The notes beneath the pieces are model-generated. The model was not told the DNA's origin, did no database searches, and saw only the letters and a list, made by a program, of their open reading frames with translations. From a virus, in IMG/VR virus record IMGVR_UViG_3300009285_002478, positions 1-46,693 of that record: a DNA stretch of 46,693 nt; one strand, given 5' to 3'. The translations under genes and the position numbers were made by a program. Every line of letters begins with the position of its first letter. Position 1 is the first letter of the stretch. This document shows, one piece after another, positions 33,227 through 40,239 of the stretch.

Positions 33227-33706
33227 ATGTCTGATCGCTCCCTTGACTCTCTCAGCTTCGCGTTCAAGCCGCTGGCCTTCGAGTGGATCGCCCGCGTCAC
33301 GGAGCGCGGCATCGCCGTGATGATCATCCAGACTTCTCGCACGCAGGCGGAGCACCAGCAGAATCTGTTGGCCGGCACGTCTGGCACCACGATGTCGTTG
33401 CACCTGCCGCGCAAGATGCGCTGGCGCCCCGAGCAACTCCCCCTCGATGCGGCCGACCGCGAAAAGTCTGACGCGATGGACCTGGCCCCGTACGAGCAGT
33501 ATCTGCTCTACGGCCCGGACAAGCTGCAGTGGAGTGGGAAGGCGAAGGCGTTCGGGATCATTGCGGAGGAGGCTGAGCGAGTGGGCCTGCGGTCCGGCGC
33601 GAGGTGGCGAAAGCCGTTCGACCCTGGCCACGGCGAGCTTGTGCTGCCGTGGAAGCAGGCCCTGTTGGCGGAGGAGTTGACGCGGCCGTGGCCGACGTTC
33701 ACCTAA
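33227..33706 (+). CDS. endolysin, VanY/M15-type L-Ala-D-Glu or D-Ala-D-Ala peptidase
   Basis: 159 residues from ATG at 33227, with an ideal ribosome site AAAAGGAGG. The zinc-peptidase motifs are present: TSRTQAEHQQNLL, TTMSLHLP (His), KSDAMDLAPY (Asp) and WRKPFDPGHGEL (His). Such enzymes cut the peptide stem of peptidoglycan at lysis. No signal peptide, so export through a holin is expected. First gene of the lysis block. Confidence 0.85.
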   Translation: MSDRSLDSLSFAFKPLAFEWIARVTERGIAVMIIQTSRTQAEHQQNLLAGTSGTTMSLHLPRKMRWRPEQLPLDAADREKSDAMDLAPYEQYLLYGPDKLQWSGKAKAFGIIAEEAERVGLRSGARWRKPFDPGHGELVLPWKQALLAEELTRPWPTFT

Positions 33707-33715
33707 GGAGGCAGA

Positions 33716-34027
33716 ATGGAAGAAGGTAATCTCGCACTGTCGGTGTTCTCGTCCGGCGTAGCGAGCGTCTACATCATTGAGCTGCTCAAGAAGTCGCCGT
33801 TGTTCCCGTTCATCACCAAGCACACCGTCGTGCTGAACCGCTACATCGGCATCCTGGCCAGCGGCGCGGCGACGCTCGGCATCAGCTTTTCGTTCGACTC
33901 ACAAGCCGGATCGCTGCTCATTACCGGGCTGACGTTCACGACGGTCGCGCATAGTGCGTGGCACTGGTTCACGCAGTGGGCCGTGCAGCAGTTCGTCTAT
34001 ACGACGGCCGTAGAAGGGAAGAAATGA
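33716..34027 (+). CDS. putative holin-like membrane protein, 103 aa
   Basis: Two or three hydrophobic segments (SVFSSGVASVYIIELL, YIGILASGAATLGISF, SLLITGLTFTTVAHSAW) in a protein directly after the endolysin with AGGAGG upstream. The layout fits a holin. A second, better recognised holin lies at 35490. Confidence 0.6.
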   Translation: MEEGNLALSVFSSGVASVYIIELLKKSPLFPFITKHTVVLNRYIGILASGAATLGISFSFDSQAGSLLITGLTFTTVAHSAWHWFTQWAVQQFVYTTAVEGKK

Positions 34028-34395
34028 CCTACATACTCCGACTCTGGATCTTGCTGCTTGTGCTTCCCGCAGCCGTTGGCTGCGCGCTCAAGACGGCGCC
34101 TGGAGACATAGCGCTCACCGTGGGAGAGATGGCCCTGGCCCTGGATACCGCTGAGCAGGCCGCGTTCGAGGGGAAACTCTATAACGAGGCCCGGCACGCG
34201 ATGCTGAGCAAGCACGTGCTTCGTGTGCTCCTTGGGGCACGCGCGTTTGAACGCGCCGTGCGGGCAGGTGGCGACGGACTCGTTGAGCAACGCGAATTGG
34301 TGACGGTGCTCGACGACGTGGCAAAGGCTACCATCGATGTGCCACCCTTGGCCACCGCCGTACTCGCGCTGCAACGATTCTTAGGAGGGACGTAG
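34024..34395 (+). CDS. lipoprotein, possible outer-membrane spanin
   Basis: 123 residues, ATGA start. Signal peptide with lipobox: LRLWILLLVLPAAVGC, Cys at about residue 20. The mature part is helical (LALDTAEQAAFEGKLYNEA). It sits among lysis genes, where an outer-membrane spanin would be; no matching family seen. Confidence 0.6.
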   Translation: MTYILRLWILLLVLPAAVGCALKTAPGDIALTVGEMALALDTAEQAAFEGKLYNEARHAMLSKHVLRVLLGARAFERAVRAGGDGLVEQRELVTVLDDVAKATIDVPPLATAVLALQRFLGGT

Positions 34396-34584
34396 ATGAA
34401 CACGGAACAGGCGCAGGCCATCCTCACTTTTGCAGGCATCTTCATGCGGCTGGTCGGAGACGGCATCGTGACCGTGAAGCGGTTGCGCGAGATTGCCGCC
34501 ACGGCCGGAGCCACGCCGGAAGAGCTGCTCGAACTGGACCAGCGGCTCTCGGAGGCCATCGCGCGACGCGAATCTGGACACTGA
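34396..34584 (+). CDS. hypothetical protein with possible read-through extension
   Basis: 62 residues, hydrophobic helix first (AQAILTFAGIFMRLVGDGIV) then a charged helix (PEELLELDQRLSEAIARRE). The stop is TGA followed by C; the same frame then continues open for 18 more codons to a TAG at 34639-34641 (LDGIIDVSGRWYDIGYDY). AGGAGG lies upstream. Confidence 0.6.
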   Translation: MNTEQAQAILTFAGIFMRLVGDGIVTVKRLREIAATAGATPEELLELDQRLSEAIARRESGH

Positions 34585-34650
34585 CTCGACGGCATCATCG
34601 ACGTCAGCGGGCGGTGGTATGACATTGGTTACGATTATTAGGGGATCATA

Positions 34651-35286
34651 ATGAGCCTACACACTATCCTGGACATGGGCCGTGCGTGGTTTCGGGGCGA
34701 TGTGAGTGCAGCTGGCAACGAGGTCTACCTCGATGCGAAGCCGGGCACCGAGGATCCGGTCGGGTATCGTGGTGGCAACTTTACGCCGGGCCTCTACTTC
34801 CGCAAGGACAGCGGAGACCTCCTCGCGCCAAAGAATCCCGACGATCCGCCTGACGCTGAGCCCCGGCGGCTCGAGAAGGTCATGGTAGGTTACGGACCGG
34901 AGGACGATTCAGACGTGGCCCACTGGATCGCGGAGGGGAAGCCGGGCGGCAGCTGGAACCTGAGCTGTCAGCGTCCGGGCACGGAGGACGATGGCAACAT
35001 GATCCGCGTCATCCGGGCGACGTCTCGTTACCTGGAGTTCTTTGGGCGGAAAATCTGCCGCCGCAACGCCGACGGGTCGTGGGAGTGGCTCATGGGCGGC
35101 GCGGCGTCAACGCCTGGCCGATTCTACCACGAGGGCGGCACGTTCTGCACCATCTACCAGAGGGATGGTCATGTGGTGCAGTACAAGATCGTAGACGCGG
35201 CGGGCAATCCACTGCCTGAAACAGAGTGGCCTAACAACGTCTGTTGGACGAATCAGCAGGGCGTTGTCAGGCCACTGCCGTGGTGA
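34651..35286 (+). CDS. hypothetical protein, 211 aa
   Basis: ATG with AGGGGAT upstream. Aromatic-rich, beta-like sequence (VGYRGGNFTPGLYFRKDSG, RFYHEGGTFCTIYQRDG, PLPETEWPNNVCW). No family recognised. In the lysis/host region, it could be a cell-wall or virion protein. Confidence 0.6.
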   Translation: MSLHTILDMGRAWFRGDVSAAGNEVYLDAKPGTEDPVGYRGGNFTPGLYFRKDSGDLLAPKNPDDPPDAEPRRLEKVMVGYGPEDDSDVAHWIAEGKPGGSWNLSCQRPGTEDDGNMIRVIRATSRYLEFFGRKICRRNADGSWEWLMGGAASTPGRFYHEGGTFCTIYQRDGHVVQYKIVDAAGNPLPETEWPNNVCWTNQQGVVRPLPW

Positions 35287-35316
35287 CGCACTCTCCTGTA
35301 TAGATTTAATACACCC

Positions 35317-35339
35317 GTAGGCGGCCCCCGTGGGCCTAC
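35317..35339 (+). terminator. weak hairpin after 34651 gene
   Basis: GTAGGC and GCCTAC arms around GGCCCCCGTGG. No good U-tract. The region 35287-35489 otherwise holds nothing I can call a gene. Confidence 0.35.
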
Positions 35340-35489
35340 CGCTTGTTGAGGACGTGGCTGAGGCCGGCGATCTTGGCCTCGATGCGCGCCCGCTCAAGCT
35401 GTCGATCTGGACGCCGTGCGCCAGGGCGAGGCAGTCGAGGAGCTTGTCCGTCACCGGTGAAGGCCATTCGTAAGGGAGCAGAGAAAACC

Positions 35490-35654
35490 ATGCAGGCAGC
35501 AATCGCAGGAGTCATCCGGCACGTCCTGACAGCACTTGGCGGCGGACTCGTAACGTCGGGGGTGTTGAGCGGGGACGACATGAATGCGGCCATCGGTGCC
35601 ATCACGACGCTCGTCGGCGTTGTGTGGTCGGTGGTTGCGAAGCGCAAGAATTAA
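35490..35654 (+). CDS. holin (Pam3-gp28-like)
   Basis: 54 residues from ATG at 35490. The sequence IAGVIRHVLTALGGGLVTSG, then DDMNAAIGAITTLVGVVWSV ending VAKRKN matches small phage holins with two spans and a basic tail. It forms the membrane lesion that releases endolysin. AAGGGAG lies about 12 bases upstream, rather far. Confidence 0.8.
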   Translation: MQAAIAGVIRHVLTALGGGLVTSGVLSGDDMNAAIGAITTLVGVVWSVVAKRKN

Positions 35655-35847
35655 CCCGCCTGGGGACGGGCCATCGCGAGCCTATTGAGGTGAAAATCTA
35701 GCGTAAGTGCCGCTAGAATGACCGTAGCGCGGGCAGTTTAGCAGGTTAATAGGAGAGCCAGGAGTCTTCCGAGATGACTGCGCTACGGTCAGCCTAGCGC
35801 GTAGTTTGTGCTGGTTCGGACCTGTAGATCCCTGGTTATACGCAGAA
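35655..35847. other. non-coding convergence zone
   Basis: Between the last rightward gene and the first leftward gene. No credible gene. It holds the inverted-repeat element described separately (35698-35799) and leads into the terminator at 35848. Confidence 0.6.
35698..35799. ncRNA. structured element with competing hairpins (candidate RNA)
   Basis: CGCTAG-AAT-GACCGTAGCGC (35711-35730) is mirrored by GCGCTACGGTC-AGC-CTAGCG (35780-35799), 11 plus 6 perfect pairs around a 49-base loop. A CTAGCG at 35698-35703 can pair instead with the same CGCTAG at 35711-35716, making a second, exclusive hairpin. Could be a small RNA, a processing structure, or a DNA element. Confidence 0.5.
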
Positions 35848-35887
35848 ATACCCGACGACACGGCCGCTCGCCGTTATCGTCGGGTAT
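35848..35887. terminator. strong, probably bidirectional terminator
   Basis: ATACCCGACGA (35848-35858) pairs perfectly with TCGTCGGGTAT (35877-35887); an inner stem ACGGC/GCCGT closes a CGCTC loop. Rightward and leftward gene blocks meet here. The stop codon of the leftward gene (35874-35876) lies within it. Confidence 0.75.
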
Positions 35888-36107
35888 GAGGGTCTCCGCG
35901 CGACTCCGCGAGTGTCCGCACGTCGACGACTTTGTCGAATTGCGTCACGGTGTCATGTAGTTCTTCGTAACGGCCCTCGATGTCCATCGGGTCGGTCATT
36001 TCGTAATACGGACCGATCTGCTCAGTGTCGATCACCTCGGTCCGCGCCTTACCGCGTCGCCGCCGCGTCGCTGCGCTCAGCGTCACTACCGTAATGAGAA
36101 ACTTCAT
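35874..36107 (-). CDS. hypothetical protein, MKFLIT paralogue 1
   Basis: 77 residues: MKFLITVVTLSAATRRRRGK, then acidic and polar sequence, ending FDKVVDVRTLAESR. It is a paralogue of the gene at 37193-37402 (MKFLITAVPVSPTTRRRAGK and AKVVDVREVR). ATG overlaps the TGA of the acidic-tail gene upstream. Function unknown; Arg-rich N-terminus may bind nucleic acid. Confidence 0.65.
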   Translation of the reverse strand: MKFLITVVTLSAATRRRRGKARTEVIDTEQIGPYYEMTDPMDIEGRYEELHDTVTQFDKVVDVRTLAESRGDPHTRR

Positions 36108-36289
36108 GCACCGTCCTCCGTGTCCTCTTCGTCGTCGTCCTCTGGCGGGTTATTGTCGTTGACCTCGTCTAGCAGCGTCTGTATCGCCTCGACGAGCGCA
36201 GTCTTGATTGCTTGCCCCGTCGTCGCGCCTTCTCCAGCGAAGGCTGCGACGGTGATGTCTGAGAGCGTTACCGTGAACTTGATAATCAT
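36104..36289 (-). CDS. hypothetical protein with acidic tail
   Basis: 61 residues from ATG at 36289 (ATGA with the upstream ligase frame; GGAGAGGGCGA before it). A beta/helix core (IIKFTVTLSDITVAAFAGEG, TALVEAIQTLLDEV) and a strongly acidic end (EDDDEEDTEDGA). The acidic end and 5' region reappear in miniature at 37399-37452. Confidence 0.6.
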   Translation of the reverse strand: MIIKFTVTLSDITVAAFAGEGATTGQAIKTALVEAIQTLLDEVNDNNPPEDDDEEDTEDGA

Positions 36290-37193
36290 TCGCCCTCTCC
36301 TACCCAACGATCCCAAAGCACCGGACCTTGATAGCCCCCAGTGCGCGTGCGCTTCGGAAACTCGATGCGGAGCTTGCGACCGATGGCAGGGTGTGTGTCA
36401 CCTGTCTTGTAAGGCAGTCCGCTCTTGGTTAAGATTGACCACTGCGACACGAACCGATTTAGCTCCGCGTCGTTGAGTGCTTCACCGTGGTCTTGTTGCC
36501 GTCGTCGTCGATAAGGACGACCGTCGCGAACGCGCCGCGATTCTGCTTCGTACCCTTGCTCGCCTCGAAGCCGGGCACAGTCAGCACAGCGGTTTGGAGT
36601 TTCTTCAGCTTGATAAAATCCTTCGACCGCTTGCCGACGTAATACACCGCTGCTCGGCGCTTCAGGATCAATCCTTCGCCGTCCTGCGCCCAGACCGCCT
36701 TGAGCAGCGTCTGTATCTGTTCGTTGCTCGTGACGACCGCTGACTGCGCGAGCACGACGGCAGGTGTCTCCGGTATGCACTCGAATAACTTACCGAGACA
36801 CTCGCGGCGCTGATCGTAGGTTTGCGCCGTCGCGAGCGTATCGCCAAGGACCAAGAGGTCAAAGATGACGTAGACGAGCGCGGCGCTGTTGACTAGCTCG
36901 GTGACGCCATACGACCGCTTGCCCGGCGCGATCAATTCCCCGTCATAGACGCCGCTCGGAAACGTCGCCAGCACGTCTGTGATGTGCGTCGGAAGCTCAC
37001 GGACGATACCATAGCGTCCCCACGCTGTGACTTTGCCGGACGGGTTGCCATGCGCTTGGCGATACGCGCCACCGCTTACTTCCACAATCAACCTGTGCCC
37101 GTCGAACTTCTCCTCTGCGGCCCACGCACCATCTGCTAAGTCGAGCGCGACTTTCGGCATTGGCGACGCGAGCATCGGACTCATGAATGGCAT
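36286..37193 (-). CDS. ATP-dependent DNA ligase, interrupted by a -1 frameshift
   Basis: The main frame (36459-37193, 244 residues, GGAGG seven bases before ATG) has the ligase motifs EEKFDGHRLIVEV (motif I, Lys adenylated), YDGELIAPGK, VIFDLLVLGD, EGLILKRR and DFIKLKK. It stops at 36459, cutting the OB domain after VLIDDDGNKTTV. The -1 frame resumes it: EALNDAELNRF, then GRKLRIEFPKRTRTGGY to the stop at 36286. Joined, it makes about 302 residues, a usual phage ligase length. No classical slippery heptamer is seen at the junction (about 36480), so this is a mutation, an assembly error or an unknown type of frameshift. Confidence 0.85.
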
Positions 37194-37402
37194 TACCGCA
37201 CCTCCCTTACGTCCACGACCTTCGCGTCCATGCGATGTTCTTTCGCGATCAACTCCACGAGCCGTTCGACTTCGGCCGGGTCCGTCACACCGGCCAACCG
37301 CTTATCGGTTGTGTGCGCCGTATCCAGCGTCACCGTATAGGCTTTGCCGGCCCTCCGGCGCGTCGTCGGACTCACTGGGACAGCCGTAATGAGAAACTTC
37401 AT
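37193..37402 (-). CDS. hypothetical protein, MKFLIT paralogue 2
   Basis: 69 residues, paralogous to 35874-36107 at both ends. ATG at 37402 overlaps the TGA of the micro-gene upstream. Its TAA overlaps the ligase ATG (TAATG). Function unknown. Confidence 0.65.
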   Translation of the reverse strand: MKFLITAVPVSPTTRRRAGKAYTVTLDTAHTTDKRLAGVTDPAEVERLVELIAKEHRMDAKVVDVREVR

Positions 37403-37452
37403 GCGTCGTCCTCGTCATCTTCGTCTGGCCGTTCGATAGTGCGGTTTTTCAT
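37399..37452 (-). CDS. acidic micro-gene, remnant of the acidic-tail gene
   Basis: 17 residues MKNRTIERPDEDDEDDA, preceded by GGAGAGGGCGA as at 36289 and followed by the same ATG-overlap into a MKFLIT gene. It looks like a shortened copy of the 36104-36289 gene with its middle deleted. Confidence 0.5.
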   Translation of the reverse strand: MKNRTIERPDEDDEDDA

Positions 37453-37946
37453 TCGCCCTCTCCCATTCTCTTTGCAAAGGACGCGGTGTCCATGTTGACT
37501 TTCATCTGGGTCCGCTTCTCAGCGGCAACGCGGTTCGCGTCGTGCTGCAGCGTCTGCGCGTAGCCAGTCTCGTATGTCGAGAGCGCCCATTGCTTGACCT
37601 GCTCCATTGCGGGCGTCCAGTCGCACGCGTAGTACTCGGCCCACTCCCATGCTGCGCGTTCCTCGATAAGCTTGACGCGTAACGTCGCCGACTCGCTTGA
37701 CGCGTCGCGACGTTCTACCGGGAGCCCACCGCACGCTGCGACGCAGTGGCCGATCTCGTGGAGCGCCACCGCGTATGTCGTATCGTCGACGATCTTGCCG
37801 CACTTGACGGCCCCGACATATCCGCCGATGTCCCCGACCTTCGCGCTCGCGTTCTCCGGTACGATATTCATTTCGACGAACACGACGTTAAACGCGGCAG
37901 CAAGTTCACGCGCGTGCTTCGCTTTGTCGGCTGGATACGCGGTCAC
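37449..37946 (-). CDS. HEXXH zinc metallopeptidase-like protein
   Basis: 165 residues. The motif TTYAVALHEIGHCVAACGG contains the zinc-binding HEIGH; a later Glu in EERAAWEWAEYYACDW may be the third ligand, as in gluzincin-type proteins. Cytosolic by sequence. Such peptidases in phages sometimes cleave host regulators, but no target can be named. Ends in GEGE, like the ligase frame. Confidence 0.75.
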   Translation of the reverse strand: MTAYPADKAKHARELAAAFNVVFVEMNIVPENASAKVGDIGGYVGAVKCGKIVDDTTYAVALHEIGHCVAACGGLPVERRDASSESATLRVKLIEERAAWEWAEYYACDWTPAMEQVKQWALSTYETGYAQTLQHDANRVAAEKRTQMKVNMDTASFAKRMGEGE

Positions 37947-38401
37947 TGGCTGCCTCCTTTGTGCTTATTAAGCGCCGCGCCAATCGCGGCGGTAAGGTCC
38001 GCGCCATCTGACGCGTTGTCGCCCCAGACGACCTGCCGTTTCGGTGTCGGCGGTTCGTGCGTGACGTTCTGTGACCACGGCTCTCTTGACTGCTCAAACG
38101 ACGCGGTCGGGCGCGCCGCGATAATCCGCGTCGACGGAGCTGGCAGCGGCGGGCGAGTCGACCGCGCCTGTCCGGTCTGCGCAGCGCGAACGTCGTGCAG
38201 CGTCTCGATGGCCGCCTTCTTCGTCTGCCGCTCGCCGAACGCGGTGCCGTCGGCTGAACGCCACTTCCAGGTCGAGCCTCCGCACCAGAGATACCCGACG
38301 ACCGCGCCGCTTGACTTGAGCACCCACCCTGCGACGATGCCTTCGTCGGTATCAATCGTATGGTCGGTGAGGCCGAGCGCCTTATCGTGTGCGACGCCCA
38401 T
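37943..38401 (-). CDS. hypothetical protein, 152 aa
   Basis: ATG overlaps the TAA of the micro-gene upstream. N-terminal half beta-like (IVAGWVLKSSGAVVGYLWCG, STWKWRSADGTAFGERQTKK), C-terminal half a polar, Pro-rich linker and a short helix (DLTAAIGAALNKH). No family recognised. Confidence 0.6.
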   Translation of the reverse strand: MGVAHDKALGLTDHTIDTDEGIVAGWVLKSSGAVVGYLWCGGSTWKWRSADGTAFGERQTKKAAIETLHDVRAAQTGQARSTRPPLPAPSTRIIAARPTASFEQSREPWSQNVTHEPPTPKRQVVWGDNASDGADLTAAIGAALNKHKGGSQ

Positions 38402-38505
38402 TACGCGCCAGCCTTCACGACCACACCCTCAAGCACCGGAAGGTCGGGCAAGTCTGCCCAGACCGTCTTCGCGAGCGCGAGCGCCTTAGCCAGTGTCATC
38501 TTCAT
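38401..38505 (-). CDS. micro-protein, 34 aa
   Basis: ATG at 38505 with GAGGT four bases upstream, the ribosome site carried by leader copy A. A helix (TLAKALALAKTVWADL) then PDLPVLEGVVVKAG. Its TAA overlaps the next ATG. No family recognised. Confidence 0.55.
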   Translation of the reverse strand: MKMTLAKALALAKTVWADLPDLPVLEGVVVKAGA

Positions 38506-38506
38506 T

Positions 38507-38566
38507 GGAACCTCGTTCAGGCCCGTCCATTCGGGCGACGCGGTCGCTGACCGCGTTTCTAGTTCC
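38507..38566 (-). promoter_or_regulatory. structured leader element, copy A
   Basis: Read leftward: CTAGAAA, hairpin CGCGGTC-AGC-GACCGCG, then a second hairpin GCCCG-AATGGA-CGGGC, then CCTGAACGAGGTT and the start codon at 38505. Copies B and C keep the second hairpin and the GAGGTT but have a different sequence in the first stem. Confidence 0.8.
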
Positions 38567-38631
38567 CCGTGCCGGGTGCTCCGGCTCGCCTGTGGCGGAC
38601 AGTCGTGCCGCCGCTCCGTTCTTCGCTGCGC

Positions 38632-39153
38632 TCAGAACGTGATCTTGATGATCTCGATGAGCGCCATCTTCATCGCGACATTCGCCTCGTTCTTGAGTGC
38701 GACGTTCGATGTCGCCGACTGCGCGAGTGCGACCGCTTTGAGCTTCGTGTATTTCGCGAAGCTGGCTTCTGTCGCAGCTGTGATGCCCTTCTCCTGGGCG
38801 GTCATGACCAGCGCATCTTCGAGTTTCGCGAGCGCCTGCACCTGAAGTGCAGCGGCTGACGGCAGCGGCGCGATAAACGCGGGGCCGCCACGCATCTTCG
38901 ACTTCCGGGGCGCACGCGGTGCGCCTGTCGCGGTGACCGGAGCAGTGCCGTTCTTCTGCGCCTGCCGCCGGAGCAGAATCCGCTCGCGCTTGGCGTCGAG
39001 GTAACCCTGCGCGTCCGCGAACATATGCTGCTTGAGAGTGGGGCCGTTATAGCCGGTCGGACTGTTCGCGACGTTTCCGAACCGATCAACGACTGTAGGG
39101 ACAATCGGCGCTCGCGGTGCGTGGTATGCGCGATACCGATTACGATAGGCCAT
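38632..39153 (-). CDS. hypothetical protein, 173 aa
   Basis: ATG at 39153 just after leader copy B (GAGGTTGCCA). N-terminus basic and aromatic (MAYRNRYRAYHAPRAP), a Pro-rich basic middle (APRAPRKSKMRGG), then a long helix (LQVQALAKLEDALVMTAQEK) to the C-terminus. No family recognised; a nucleic acid-binding structural role is possible. Confidence 0.65.
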   Translation of the reverse strand: MAYRNRYRAYHAPRAPIVPTVVDRFGNVANSPTGYNGPTLKQHMFADAQGYLDAKRERILLRRQAQKNGTAPVTATGAPRAPRKSKMRGGPAFIAPLPSAAALQVQALAKLEDALVMTAQEKGITAATEASFAKYTKLKAVALAQSATSNVALKNEANVAMKMALIEIIKITF

Positions 39154-39220
39154 TGGCAACCTCGTCAGGCCCGTCTATTCGGGCGACCCGGACTGGACAC
39201 GCTGTCCGAGTTTCTAGCTG
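39154..39220 (-). promoter_or_regulatory. structured leader element, copy B
   Basis: Leftward: CTAGAAACTC, hairpin around GGACA-GCG-TGTCC, then GTCGCCCGAATAGACGGGCC, CTGACGAGGTT, start at 39153. The 15-bp palindrome CTAGCTG-C-CAGCTAG (39214-39228) joins it to the stop of the VWA gene. Confidence 0.8.
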
Positions 39221-39224
39221 CCAG

Positions 39225-39827
39225 CTAGAGCGAAGCGCCGACGCTACCATCGCCGAGCAGTCCGGCAATCGCGGACTGCAGCTGCTTCGGAGCGCCGAGG
39301 TCGGTGACGTTCGCGGTGCCGCCCGTCGCAGCGGCCAACCGCTTCGCGAAGTCCGCGCCGCTGTCGTTACCGTCGCCGATGTAGAAGACGTCGATGGGCT
39401 TGCCGAACCGCGCTGCAGCCTGGAAGGTCCGCGACTCGCTGTCCGGCTGACCGTCGGTGACGATGATCAGGTGCGTCGCACCCTGACCGTTGCCGAAGTC
39501 AATCGCCTCGTGCATGTTCGTGCTGCCCTGCGGCTCGGGCACGGTGTCGACAACCTCGACGCCGTTCTTGACGCCGAACGCGGCGACAGGCACTGGATGC
39601 GACTCTCGGAGGTCCTTGACCACCTTTCGGAGAACGTCGATCTTGCGCTCGCTCTTCGAGGTCGTGCTCGACATCGACCCGCTGCAGTCGACCAAGAGCA
39701 GCGACCGCTTGACCCGCCCTCTGACTAGGCTCTGTAGGCTCGACGCGCCTGCGCTCGCCTTGAGCTGATCCACCGCAGTCGCGGTCGTGGCAAGCGTCGT
39801 GTCGTTCGTATCGTTCGTATCGGTCAT
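39225..39827 (-). CDS. von Willebrand factor A domain protein
   Basis: 200 residues from ATG at 39827, after leader copy C. MIDAS metal-site motifs: LLLVDCSGSMSS (DxSxS), GSTNMHEA (the Thr) and IIVTDGQPDSES (the Asp). VWA domains hold protein complexes together; in bacteria they often partner MoxR ATPases, but none is visible here. No signal peptide, so it acts in the cytoplasm or in the virion. Confidence 0.88.
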   Translation of the reverse strand: MTDTNDTNDTTLATTATAVDQLKASAGASSLQSLVRGRVKRSLLLVDCSGSMSSTTSKSERKIDVLRKVVKDLRESHPVPVAAFGVKNGVEVVDTVPEPQGSTNMHEAIDFGNGQGATHLIIVTDGQPDSESRTFQAAARFGKPIDVFYIGDGNDSGADFAKRLAAATGGTANVTDLGAPKQLQSAIAGLLGDGSVGASL

Positions 39828-39829
39828 GT

Positions 39830-39900
39830 TAAGGAACCTCATCAGGCCCGTCTATTCGGGCGACGGTCGCATCGTGCGACCGTTATCTAGTCCCCGTTAG
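39830..39900 (-). promoter_or_regulatory. structured leader element, copy C
   Basis: Leftward: GGGGACTAGATA, hairpin ACGGTCGCA-CGA-TGCGACCGT, then GTCGCCCGAATAGACGGGCC, TGATGAGGTTCC, start at 39827. Hairpin 1 here has nine base pairs with a sequence unlike copies A and B. Confidence 0.8.
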
Positions 39901-40239
39901 GGCGACTCGCGTCACCCTTTGTTTGTTCACCGAACGTCCGCTGCGTATCACGCGCATTGAACTAGCTGTTCTTCACGCCACGTCTACCGGCGCTCCGTTT
40001 ACACTCCAGCCGAGGCTGCTTTCGGGAGAGAGTCTGTCTCGGCCTCTGATGGTCGAGGAACCTCGCTCCAGTGTTTCTTCGGTGGGCGGTTCTGGTCGGT
40101 GGCTTCGTGTCGCGTGCCTTCCCGTCCCGTCCCCCGTCGGCCTACCCAACGGCCTAACTTACGAATACAGTATAATTCCTGCATCTCGACGTGTCCAGAC
40201 CTATTTTAGCTTGAGTGTTTGCAGGGGTTTAACTGGGGT
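39901..40239. other. non-coding region with leftward promoter
   Basis: No convincing gene on either strand. A 61-codon leftward frame (39999-40184) exists but has no ribosome site and spans the promoter. The stretch would form a leader of roughly 330 bases for the VWA gene. Confidence 0.5.
40169..40197 (-). promoter_or_regulatory. sigma70-like promoter, leftward
   Basis: TGGACA (40197-40192), 17 bases, TATACT (40174-40169): five of six matches in both boxes with ideal spacing. It would drive the VWA gene and those downstream. Confidence 0.6.

Noticed and set aside
35720-35790. Possible tRNA in the convergence zone
   Set aside because: The acceptor-like stem is 11 pairs and encloses only 49 bases; no convincing T-arm, anticodon arm or D-arm could be laid out.
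39999-40184. Leftward 61-codon frame upstream of the VWA gene
   Set aside because: Its ATG lies inside the spacer of a well-matched promoter and there is no ribosome site.
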